From Amycolatopsis vancoresmycina (GTDB lineage: Bacteria; Actinomycetota; Actinomycetes; Mycobacteriales; Pseudonocardiaceae): DNA of 64,000 nt. Below are positions 57,061 through 64,000 of the stretch, in pieces. The stretch lies in contig NZ_JNYY01000002.1 in assembly GCF_000716785.1 (NCBI RefSeq), positions 434,001 through 498,000 on the forward strand. The letters run 5' to 3'. Within the stretch, counting starts at the first letter, position 1, and every line of letters begins with the position of its first letter. The position numbers were made by a program, and so were the translations under genes. Below the pieces are notes generated by a model. That model made no database searches, was not told the origin of the DNA, and worked only from the letters and a program-made list of their open reading frames with translations.

Positions 57061-59175
57061 GTGGCAGACGAAGAGGTGCCCGAGGGCGACAACGTGCGGA
57101 CGGCCGGACCGGCCGAGCCCGCGGAAGCCGAGGCGACGGCAGCCGAGGTGTGGCCCGACGCCCAACCCGAGCCGCCGGTGGCCGAGACCGGTGCCGAGGG
57201 TGCGGAGCCGGTTGCCGAGGCCGGGGGTGCGCTGCCGGTTGCCGGGCCGGTGGGGGTGGCCGAGCCCGCCAAGACCGTTTCCGCCGTCGAGTCGGCTGCC
57301 GCTGCGGCGCCGGTCTGGCCGGCCGCGGAACCCGATGTGCCCGCCGAACCAGCCGCCCAACCACCCGGCGAAACCGTCGTTGCCACCGATCTCTTCTCCG
57401 ACGATCTGCTCGGCGAGCTCCTCGAAACCCCCGCGCCTCCCCCCGTCCCGGACACTCCGGCCCGGAAGCTGCGCAAGGGTGTCGCCCGGACCATGATGGC
57501 CATCGGGCTCGCGCTCGGGCTGTTCGTCATCCTCTACGCCATCGATCTCGCCGTCAGCGCCGGGGATGTTCCGCGCGGGGTGACCGTGGCCGGGATCGAT
57601 GTCGGGGGGCTCTCCCACGCCGAGGCCGAAGCCAAGCTGCGGAAGGAGCTCGAGCCGCGGCTTACCCGGCCCGTCGTCGTGCGGGGCGGGGATGTGCAGG
57701 CCGAACTCGTGCCCTCGCAGTCCGGGCTCGGGCTCGACTGGCCCAACACCCTCGGGCTCGCCGGGCACCAGCCGCTCAGCCCGATCACGCGGATCATGTC
57801 CTTCTTCACCAGCCGCGAGGTCGGGGTCGCCACGCGCACCGACCCGAACCGGATCAGCGACGCCCTGCGGGAGCTCGCCGAGGGCAGGCTGAACCACCCC
57901 GCCACCGAAGGCTCGGTCGGGTTCACGCCGATCGACGGCAGCGATGGCGGTGTCACGCCCTTCCCGATCCTGCCGCGGCAGGGCCAGCAGCTGACCGACC
58001 TCGCCGGCGCCGTGCACACCGTCACCGACCACTGGCTCGACCCGGGCGGGGTCAAGCTCGCCATGGCGATCACGCCCGTGCGGGCGACCGCCGCCGGTGT
58101 GCAGGCCGCCTACCAGCAGATCGTCGTGCCCGCCGTCGCGAAGCCGGTCGTCGTGCACGGCCAAGGCAAGGACGTTCCGCTGAAGCCGGCGGCCATCGCG
58201 TCGTCGTTCCAGTTCGCCGCGGTCGAAGGCGGGGCCGTCGAGGTCCGGATCGACCAGGGCAAGCTGCAGGCCGCCCTCAAAGACGACCTCGCGAGCACCG
58301 AGACCGACGGCAAGGACGCCCAGATCGTCTTCAGCGGCGACCAGCCCACCGTCGAACCCTCCGAGGACGCCCGCAAGGTCGACTGGGAGAAGACCTTCCT
58401 CCCCCTGATCGACGTGCTGAAGAGGACCGACAAGCGGGATCTCCCGGTCGTCTACAGCGCATCGGCGCCCAGCGTGACCACCGACGCCGCCAGCGCGCTC
58501 GGCATCAAGGAAGTCATCGGCGAGTTCACCACCGGTGGCCTGGCCGGCCCGGCCGCGACGAACAACGCGACGCTCGCCGCCCGCGTGTCCGGCACCATCG
58601 TCAAGCCCGGCGAGACCTTCAGCCTCGGCGGCCGCTCCGGACCGCGCACCGCGGACGCCGGCTACGTGCCCGCCCCGGTCGACGAGGACGGCACCGGCGC
58701 GGACGTCGTCGGTGGCGGTGTCTCCCAGCTGGCGTCCACCTTGTACAACGCCGCCTACCTCGCCGGGCTCGCCGACGCCGGCCACCTGAACCACGACCAC
58801 TACCTCGACCGCTACCCCGCCGGCCGCGACGCCAAGGCCGTCAACGCCGACGGCAGCCCCGTCGAGCTCAAGGTGACCAACGACGCGGCGACCGGCATCG
58901 CCGTCCAGGCCACGGTGTCCGGCGACTCGGTGACCGTCCGGATCTGGGGCACCCGGCACTTCCGCGTCGAGGGCCAGACCGGCGCGCAGACCCCCGGCGA
59001 CCCGCCCCCGATCCAGTTCGGCTCCGGTGGGAGCGGCCCGTGCCTGCCGTCGATCGGCTCGTCCGGGTTCAGCGTCACCGACACGCGCGTGCTCTACGAC
59101 ATCGCGAGCGGCACCGAGGTCAGGCGGACGTCGCACACGGCGACCTACGGTCCGCGTCCGACCGTGCTGTGTTGA
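57061..59175 (+). CDS. VanW family protein with peptidoglycan-binding-like domains
   Basis: A 704-residue membrane-anchored protein. Residues 1-140 form an Ala/Pro/Glu-rich cytosolic tail, followed by a transmembrane helix (about 144-165, MMAIGLALGLFVILYAIDLA). Two putative peptidoglycan-binding (PG_binding_4) domains lie at about 170-280 and 340-440. The VanW domain (about 500-620) has GETFSLGGRSGPRTADAGYV, VVGGGVSQLASTLYNAAYLA and NHDHYLDRYPAGRDAK. Members are linked to vancomycin-resistance clusters but their role is unknown; an extracellular wall function is likely. It converges on the LRR gene with a 4-bp gap. Confidence 0.93.
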   Translation: MADEEVPEGDNVRTAGPAEPAEAEATAAEVWPDAQPEPPVAETGAEGAEPVAEAGGALPVAGPVGVAEPAKTVSAVESAAAAAPVWPAAEPDVPAEPAAQPPGETVVATDLFSDDLLGELLETPAPPPVPDTPARKLRKGVARTMMAIGLALGLFVILYAIDLAVSAGDVPRGVTVAGIDVGGLSHAEAEAKLRKELEPRLTRPVVVRGGDVQAELVPSQSGLGLDWPNTLGLAGHQPLSPITRIMSFFTSREVGVATRTDPNRISDALRELAEGRLNHPATEGSVGFTPIDGSDGGVTPFPILPRQGQQLTDLAGAVHTVTDHWLDPGGVKLAMAITPVRATAAGVQAAYQQIVVPAVAKPVVVHGQGKDVPLKPAAIASSFQFAAVEGGAVEVRIDQGKLQAALKDDLASTETDGKDAQIVFSGDQPTVEPSEDARKVDWEKTFLPLIDVLKRTDKRDLPVVYSASAPSVTTDAASALGIKEVIGEFTTGGLAGPAATNNATLAARVSGTIVKPGETFSLGGRSGPRTADAGYVPAPVDEDGTGADVVGGGVSQLASTLYNAAYLAGLADAGHLNHDHYLDRYPAGRDAKAVNADGSPVELKVTNDAATGIAVQATVSGDSVTVRIWGTRHFRVEGQTGAQTPGDPPPIQFGSGGSGPCLPSIGSSGFSVTDTRVLYDIASGTEVRRTSHTATYGPRPTVLC

Positions 59176-59179
59176 GTTG

Positions 59180-59887
59180 TCAGCGAAGGACCATGCAACC
59201 AGCCTCCTCGAAGTCACGCAGCCACGCCGGCTCCCGGAACTGCTTGTTCCACCGCAGATCCAGTTTGTCCAATTTAGACAGCTGAGCCACTGACGCCGGC
59301 AGCGTCGTCAAACAGTTCTCCCGCAGGTCCAGTTGCCGCAACGAACTCAGCGCGCCGATCGACGACGGCAGCGAAGTGAGCCGGTTGCCCCGCAGGTGCA
59401 GCTCTCGCAACGCACCCAGCGAGCCGATCGACTCCGGCAGCGCGGTCAGCTCGTTCCGGTACAGCCGCAGTTCGCGCAGCGCCGCGAACCCCGAGAGGTC
59501 CGCGGGCAACGCCGTGAGCCGGTTGTCCGTGCACCCGAGGTACCGCAGCTTGCCGAGCCGGCACCAGGCATCCGGGAACTTCGCCAGCCGGTTGTCGCTG
59601 ACGTACAGGTACTCGGTGAGCCCGGCCAGCTCGCCCAGCTCGTCCGGCAGCGAGTCGAACTGGTTGTGCGCCAGGTCGAGCGTGTGCAGCGACGTCAGTG
59701 CCGAAATTCCCGGCGGCAGCGCGGAAATCCGGTTCGCCGCCAGGTTCAGCACGCGCAGCCCGGTCAGCGACCACAACGACCCGGGCACCACCGAGATCGA
59801 GTTCTTGTACAGGTCGAGCCGGGTGACGTCGGGTGGTACCGGGGGCACCGTCGTCAGCCCCTGATCGCTCAGGTCCAGTGCCGTCAC
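59180..59887 (-). CDS. Leucine-rich repeat protein
   Basis: A 235-residue protein made almost entirely of about ten 23-residue leucine-rich repeats with the consensus LxxLxLxxNxLTxLPxxIGxL, such as LRELHLRGNRLTSLPSSIGA and LHTLDLAHNQFDSLPDELGE. There is no signal peptide or other domain, so it is a cytosolic binding scaffold of the Shoc2/plant-PIRL-like type. GTG 59887 overlaps the stop of the XRE regulator gene (GTGA), so it is translationally coupled to a transcription factor. Such LRR proteins are unusual in actinobacteria and a role as partner of the regulator is plausible. Confidence 0.88.
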   Translation of the reverse strand: MTALDLSDQGLTTVPPVPPDVTRLDLYKNSISVVPGSLWSLTGLRVLNLAANRISALPPGISALTSLHTLDLAHNQFDSLPDELGELAGLTEYLYVSDNRLAKFPDAWCRLGKLRYLGCTDNRLTALPADLSGFAALRELRLYRNELTALPESIGSLGALRELHLRGNRLTSLPSSIGALSSLRQLDLRENCLTTLPASVAQLSKLDKLDLRWNKQFREPAWLRDFEEAGCMVLR

Positions 59888-60726
59888 GGCGCCTCCAGGC
59901 GAGTCCGGGGCAGCAGCGCCCACGTCGCCGCATTGTCCGGTGTGGACACCTGGATCCGCAGGCCCGGTGCCTCCGACACGGCCAGCTCGGTCAGCCGGAA
60001 GTGCATCCGGCCCGCCCGCGGGTGCTCGAACTCGCGCAGCCGCGGCCGCGGCTCCGCCACCTCGTGCCGCGCCCACAGCCCGGCGAACTCGGGGCTCAGC
60101 GCCGACAGCCGCCGGATGTCCTCCTCCCACGACGGGTCGCCGACGTGGCTGCCGTAGTCGGCGCGCATCCGCGCGACCATGTGCGGCACCTCCTCGTCGT
60201 AGTTCAGCAGGAAGCGCCGCGCGTTCGGCTCGGTCACGCAGCACCACAGCAGGTTCTTGTGCAGGCACGGCAGGCTGTGCCACTCCCGGAACAGGTCCTC
60301 CTGCGCCGCGTTCGACGCGAGCACGTCGAACCGGCCGTTGACCACCGTGGCCGGCAGCGGATCGAGCGCGCGCAGCACCTCGCGCACCGCGTCCGGCACC
60401 TCCACGACCGACGACGGCAGCCGCGACGGCGTCAGCTCCGCCAGCCGGTAGAGGTGCTCCCGCTCGGGGTGGTCCATCCGCAGCGTGCGCGCCACGGCGT
60501 CGAGCACCTGCGAGCTCGCGTTGATCGGCCGCCCCTGCTCCAGCCACGTGTACCAGGTGACGCCGACGCCGGCGAGCAGCGCGACCTCTTCCCGCCGCAA
60601 CCCGCTGGTGCGGCGGCGCACGCCGGGCGGCAGCCCGACCTCGGCCGGGCCGATCCGCGCCCGGCACGCCTTGAGGAACTGGCCGAGTTCCTCTCGGCGG
60701 CTGGGGTGAACCTGCGTGGACGTCAT
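59884..60726 (-). CDS. XRE regulator with MmyB-type ligand domain
   Basis: A 280-residue regulator. The N-terminal HTH (about 10-80) reads LGQFLKACRARIGPAEVGLP and then REEVALLAGVGVTWYTWLEQG. The C-terminal MmyB-like ligand domain (about 100-275) has VVNGRFDVLASNAAQEDLFR. Such regulators, close to MmyB of the methylenomycin cluster, bind fatty-acid-type or other ligands. It starts at ATG 60726 and is divergent from the DHA2 exporter gene across 110 bp, so it probably regulates that exporter as well as the coupled LRR gene. Confidence 0.92.
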   Translation of the reverse strand: MTSTQVHPSRREELGQFLKACRARIGPAEVGLPPGVRRRTSGLRREEVALLAGVGVTWYTWLEQGRPINASSQVLDAVARTLRMDHPEREHLYRLAELTPSRLPSSVVEVPDAVREVLRALDPLPATVVNGRFDVLASNAAQEDLFREWHSLPCLHKNLLWCCVTEPNARRFLLNYDEEVPHMVARMRADYGSHVGDPSWEEDIRRLSALSPEFAGLWARHEVAEPRPRLREFEHPRAGRMHFRLTELAVSEAPGLRIQVSTPDNAATWALLPRTRLEAP

Positions 60727-60836
60727 ACCGACATGGTGCCCGAGGGGTGCGACAATTTTCCGCGAACCGGGTGTTCCCAGTACCAGCACCAGCAGGCTCT
60801 CTCCGGAGGAAACCGGCGAACCCCAAGGTCAGAGCC

Positions 60837-62243
60837 ATGACACTGACCACTCCTGCCCCGGCCGTCCCGGACCGGGCCGCCGCGCGGCCGTGGTTCATGC
60901 TGGCCGTCCTGCTGCTCGGCCAGTTCATGGCGCTGCTCGACGTCACCGTCGTGAACGTCGCCATGACCGACATCCGCACTGACCTGCACGCGTCCGGCGC
61001 CGCGCTGCAGCTCGTCGTTTCCGGCTACACCGTGGGTTACGCGATGCTGCTGATCACCGGCGCCCGCCTCGGCGAGCTGTTCGGCCGCCGACGGCTGTTC
61101 GTCACCGGCGTTGTCGCCTTCACCCTCTGCTCACTGCTCTGCGGCCTGGCGCCCGGCGCGGGCCTGCTGATCGCCGCCCGGATCGCCCAGGGCGCCGGCG
61201 CCGCGCTGATGATGCCGCAGGTCATCAGCGTCATCCAGGCGCAGTTCACCGGTCCCGCGCGGGCCAGGGCGCTCAGCGCGTACACCGCGGTCATCTCGGT
61301 CGCGTTCGTGGCGGGCCAGGTCCTCGGCGGGGTGCTCGTCGGCGCGGACCTCTTCGGCGCGGGCTGGCGGCCGATCTTCCTGGTCAACGTGCCGATCGGC
61401 GTGGTCGTGGCGGCGCTCGCCCTGCGGCTGGTCCCCGGCGGCGCGGCGAAGGCGGGCCGCCGGCTCGACCTCGCCGGTCTCGCGATCGCCGTGCCCGCGG
61501 TGGTGCTCGTCGTGCTGCCGCTGGTCCTCGGGCACGAAACCGGCTGGCCCACGTGGACGTTCGTGTCGCTCGCGGCCGGCGTGCTGCTGGCCGTCCTCTT
61601 CGTGGTCGTGGAACGCCGGGTGCGCGATCCGCTGGTCAACCTGGGCGTCCTCAAGGTCCGCGGGGTCGCGCCGGGACTGGCCGCCCTCGCCACCGGCGTG
61701 GCCTCCTACGGCGGGTTCCTCTTCTGCGTGGCGTTGCACCTGCAGGCGGGCCTCGGGGAGACGGCACTGGCGGCCGGCCTGACCATGGCGCCCGGCGGCG
61801 TGGTCTTCGGCATCTGCGGCTTCTTCTGGCACAAGCTGCCGGAACGCATCCACGCGGCACTGACACCGCTGGGTTACGTCGGGTCGGCGATCGCGTACGC
61901 CCTGCTGGGGCTGAGCCTGCAGGACGGCAGCAAGGGCGGTGCGCTGTTCTTCGCCGCGCTCGTGCTGTTCGGCCTGTCCATGGGCCTGGCGTTCGGGTCG
62001 CTGATGGCGCACGCCCTCACGCACGTCCCGCTCGCGAGCGCGGCGGACGCCAGCGGCCTGCTCACGACGACGCTGCAGCTGGGTCAGGTCGTGGGGGTGG
62101 CGACGTTCGGGAGCCTGTTCCTGACGCTCGCGGGTGGGTCGTCCGCCCACGCCATCACCACCACGATGACCTGGGCCGCGGTGCTGCTGCTGGCCGGCAC
62201 GGGGTTCGCCGTCGCGCTGGCCCGCGCCTCGACCCGGCGGTAG
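60837..62243 (+). CDS. MFS transporter, DHA2 family
   Basis: A 468-residue drug:H+ antiporter with 14 transmembrane helices. Typical parts are LLGQFMALLDVTVVNVAMTD in the first helix (motif D1-like), ITGARLGELFGRRRLFVTGV (motif A), and ARALSAYTAVISVAFVAGQV near helix 5 (motif C-like). It exports hydrophobic compounds. The start is ATG 60837. An XRE-MmyB regulator is divergent from it, which suggests ligand-induced expression. Cargo is unknown. Confidence 0.95.
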   Translation: MTLTTPAPAVPDRAAARPWFMLAVLLLGQFMALLDVTVVNVAMTDIRTDLHASGAALQLVVSGYTVGYAMLLITGARLGELFGRRRLFVTGVVAFTLCSLLCGLAPGAGLLIAARIAQGAGAALMMPQVISVIQAQFTGPARARALSAYTAVISVAFVAGQVLGGVLVGADLFGAGWRPIFLVNVPIGVVVAALALRLVPGGAAKAGRRLDLAGLAIAVPAVVLVVLPLVLGHETGWPTWTFVSLAAGVLLAVLFVVVERRVRDPLVNLGVLKVRGVAPGLAALATGVASYGGFLFCVALHLQAGLGETALAAGLTMAPGGVVFGICGFFWHKLPERIHAALTPLGYVGSAIAYALLGLSLQDGSKGGALFFAALVLFGLSMGLAFGSLMAHALTHVPLASAADASGLLTTTLQLGQVVGVATFGSLFLTLAGGSSAHAITTTMTWAAVLLLAGTGFAVALARASTRR

Positions 62244-62253
62244 GCACGGAAAA

Positions 62254-62289
62254 GCCCGGCCGGTTCACCCGAAGGTGGACCGGCCGGGC
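62254..62289 (-). terminator. Terminator between the DHA2 and GlsB-like genes
   Basis: Sixteen-base arms (62254-62269 and 62274-62289) with one G-U pair around a CGAA tetraloop. The minus-strand side ends in TTTTCC, as needed for the gene that ends at 62305. It can also stop the plus-strand MFS transcript. Confidence 0.88.
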
Positions 62290-62304
62290 CGGGATCCGGG
62301 GGAG

Positions 62305-62580
62305 TTACCTGGTTACGCCACGACGGCCGTAGGCGCCGGCGGCGATGCTGACACCGATCGCGGCCAGCACGACCTGGGTGAGGATCTCCAGCCAGTCGAT
62401 GCCGTTGGTGTCCGCGTACCCGAGACCGCGCGCGATGGCCGTGCCGATGAAGGCGGCGATGATACCGATCACGATGGTCAGCCAGATCGGGATGTTCTGC
62501 TTGCCGGGAGCGACCAGCCGGCCCAGAACGCCGATGATCAGCCCGACGATGATGGCGCTGACGATGCCGGCGACAGTCAT
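62305..62580 (-). CDS. GlsB/YeaQ/YmgE family stress membrane protein
   Basis: A 91-residue protein of three membrane helices with the family motif IIVGLIIGVLGRLVAPGKQN and LTIVIGIIAAFIGTAIARGL. The G-R-L-x-x-P-G-x-Q turn identifies the transglycosylase-associated/GlsB family, which is induced by envelope and general stress in Firmicutes. ATG 62580 has GGAG 6 nt upstream and begins just before the first helix, so longer forms are rejected. It is a single-gene unit ended by the terminator at 62254. Confidence 0.93.
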   Translation of the reverse strand: MTVAGIVSAIIVGLIIGVLGRLVAPGKQNIPIWLTIVIGIIAAFIGTAIARGLGYADTNGIDWLEILTQVVLAAIGVSIAAGAYGRRGVTR

Positions 62581-62666
62581 CACTATCTCCTCTCCATGAT
62601 CGCGGATCCGGCCACTCGGTCCCGCGAACTCGCAGACGGAATTCCCCGGCTTCACGGCCTCGAAAC

Positions 62667-62705
62667 GCCGAAGGGCCCCTTCCCGGCGGGAAGGGACCCT
62701 TCGGC
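62667..62705 (-). terminator. Terminator of the acyl-CoA dehydrogenase gene
   Basis: Eighteen-base arms (62667-62684 and 62688-62705) with one mismatch around a GGC loop. It starts 12 bp past the stop of the dehydrogenase gene on the minus strand and is followed there by GTTTCG. Confidence 0.82.
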
Positions 62706-62717
62706 GGAACGCGTTGA

Positions 62718-64000
62718 TCAGAACGCGGCTTCGTCGATCTCCATGAGCGCGTTGTCGGCGGCCTCCACGATGGCGCGGCGGGCGGTCAGCTCCGGCAGCA
62801 CCTGCTTCGAGAAGAACGAGGCCACGGCGATCTTGCCCTCGTAGAACGGGACGTCCTTGGCGGACGCACCCGCGTCGAGCTTGCCGATCGCGACCTCGGC
62901 GTGCTTGAGCAGCTGCCAGCCGATCAGCAGGTCACCGACCGACATCAGCAGGCGGACCGTGTGCTGGCCGACCTTGTTGATGCTCTGCGGGTCCTCCTGC
63001 GACGCGGTCAGGTAGCCGATCAGCGAGCCGAGCATGCCCTGGGTGTCCTCGAGGGCCTGCTTGAGCAGCCCACGCTCGTTCTTGAGTCGGCCGTTGCCCG
63101 CCTCGGACTCGATGAACTTCGTGATCTCGCCGGCGACGAAGGCCAGGGAAGCACCCTTGTCGCGGATGATCTTCCGGAAGAAGAAGTCCAGCGACTGGAT
63201 GGCCGTGGTGCCCTCGTACAGCGAGTCGATCTTGGCGTCGCGGATGTACTGCTCGATCGGGTAGTCCTGCAGGAAGCCGGACCCGCCCAGCGTCTGCAGC
63301 GACTGCACGAGCTGCTCGGTGGCGCGCTCCGAGCCGACGCCCTTGACGATCGGCAGCAGCAGGTCGTTGACGCCGTGCGCGAGCTTCTGGTCGCCTTCGC
63401 CGGTCCACAGCTGGTCCTGGAAGGACGCGGTGTAGAGGTACACCGCGCGCAGGCCCTCGGCGTACGCCTTCTGCAGCATCAGCGAGCGGCGGACGTCCGG
63501 GTGGTGCGTGATGGTGACGCGCGGGGCGGTCTTGTTCAGCATGTTCGGCAGGTCGGCGCCCTGGACGCGCTCCTTGGCGTACTCGAGCGCGTTGAGGTAA
63601 CCCGTCGACAGCGTCGCGATGGCCTTCGTGCCGACCATCATCCGGGCGTACTCGATGACCTGGAACATCTGCGCGATGCCGTCGTGCACCTCGCCGAGCA
63701 GCCAGCCCTTGGCCGGGGTGCCGTGCTGGCCGAAGGTCAGCTCGCACGTCGTCGACGCCTTGATGCCCATCTTGTGCTCGACGTTGGTGACGTAAGCGCC
63801 GTTGCGCTCGCCCAGCTCACCGGTCTTCGTGTCGAAGTGGAACTTCGGGACGAGGAACAGCGACAGGCCCTTGGTGCCCGGCTTGGTCTCGATGCCGGGG
63901 CCTTCGGGGCGGGCGAGCACCAGGTGCATGATGTTTTCGCTCATGTCGTGCTCGGCCGAGGTGATGAACCGCTTCACGCCGTCGATGTGCCAGGAGCCGT
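62718..64000 (-). CDS. fadE5: Acyl-CoA dehydrogenase, FadE5-like (5' end beyond window)
   Basis: The last 427 codons of a large acyl-CoA dehydrogenase. Visible parts are GSWHIDGVKRFITSAEHDMS, the middle beta domain ending EHKMGIKASTTCEL, IQMFQVIEY-like helix and YARMMVGTKA, then QTLGGSGFLQDYPIEQYIRD with the acyl-binding and catalytic Glu region, and a C-terminal extra helical domain about 120 residues long. Length and extra C-terminal domain resemble FadE5 (Rv0244c) of M. tuberculosis, which acts on long- and medium-chain acyl-CoAs. It is 33 kb from fadA2/fabG4 here, although these are adjacent in M. tuberculosis. The N-terminus is missing only because the window ends. Confidence 0.93.
   Translation of the reverse strand, partial: GSWHIDGVKRFITSAEHDMSENIMHLVLARPEGPGIETKPGTKGLSLFLVPKFHFDTKTGELGERNGAYVTNVEHKMGIKASTTCELTFGQHGTPAKGWLLGEVHDGIAQMFQVIEYARMMVGTKAIATLSTGYLNALEYAKERVQGADLPNMLNKTAPRVTITHHPDVRRSLMLQKAYAEGLRAVYLYTASFQDQLWTGEGDQKLAHGVNDLLLPIVKGVGSERATEQLVQSLQTLGGSGFLQDYPIEQYIRDAKIDSLYEGTTAIQSLDFFFRKIIRDKGASLAFVAGEITKFIESEAGNGRLKNERGLLKQALEDTQGMLGSLIGYLTASQEDPQSINKVGQHTVRLLMSVGDLLIGWQLLKHAEVAIGKLDAGASAKDVPFYEGKIAVASFFSKQVLPELTARRAIVEAADNALMEIDEAAF

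Noticed and set aside
59888..60979. Long extension of the LRR frame
   Set aside because: It overlaps the XRE-MmyB gene in another frame and is Ala/Arg-rich shadow sequence.
1..64000. CRISPR array, rRNA or tRNA gene
   Set aside because: No regularly spaced repeats and no RNA-gene signature were found on either strand.

Overview
The window is very GC-rich chromosomal DNA with strong third-position G/C codon use, many GTG starts and many 4-base ATGA/GTGA overlaps between genes. Gene content points to a Pseudonocardiaceae actinomycete, most likely Amycolatopsis or a close relative: F420-type LLM oxidoreductases, a GTP-dependent PEP carboxykinase, mycobacterial-type fadA2/fabG4/htdX and fadE5 homologues, a branched-chain 2-oxoacid dehydrogenase operon, bacterial dynamins and many TetR regulators. 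The genus is an inference from gene content. The ends of the window cut two genes, an oxidoreductase C-terminus on the left and a FadE5-like acyl-CoA dehydrogenase on the right.

Layout. 1-3.7 kb: SDR enzymes, a LysR regulator and a NarL-type two-component pair. 3.8-10.3 kb: two dynamin-like GTPases with a short GrpE-like protein, a YqeB-like membrane protein, a TetR regulator and an acidic calcium-loop protein. 10.3-16.1 kb: pckG behind a structured leader, twin LLM oxidoreductases and an ABC exporter pair. 16.1-18.7 kb: a minimal EndoU-type protein facing an XRE regulator, then a secreted tripeptidyl aminopeptidase. 18.9-26.4 kb: a MctP-like monocarboxylate symporter with its DUF3311 partner, a ceramidase-like protein, an AhpD-like protein, a MarR-GNAT fusion, an AAA ATPase, a TipA-like MerR regulator and a DoxX protein. 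26.4-32 kb: a lipid block (fadA2, fabG4-htdX, TetR, two SCP2-like proteins). 32-35.5 kb: an accessory patch with lower GC (SRA-HNH modification-dependent nuclease, ParB-like protein, HTH protein) around FxsA. 35.5-45 kb: ABC exporter with TetR, bkdABC, M20 peptidase, and a TetR/saccharopine-dehydrogenase-like pair. 45-54 kb: the ATP-grasp/alpha-E/transglutaminase triad, a polar amino-acid ABC importer and a beta-helix membrane protein. 54-64 kb: SUKH-like protein, thioredoxin-NHL protein, GroES paralogue, VanW protein, leucine-rich-repeat protein coupled to an XRE regulator, DHA2 exporter, GlsB-like protein and fadE5.

Regulatory structure is easy to see. Several divergent gene pairs carry near-perfect operator palindromes (LysR, MerR, MarR and three TetR cases). 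Two identical-architecture palindromes with different but self-complementary stems lie 30 kb apart. Many genes have a -10 hexamer 6-8 nt before the start codon and no Shine-Dalgarno, which suggests leaderless mRNAs.

The most unusual loci are the EndoU-like/putative-immunity single chain with its XRE neighbour, the dynamin/GrpE-like cluster, the low-GC island with the modification-dependent nuclease, the LRR-regulator pair, and the covarying palindrome family.
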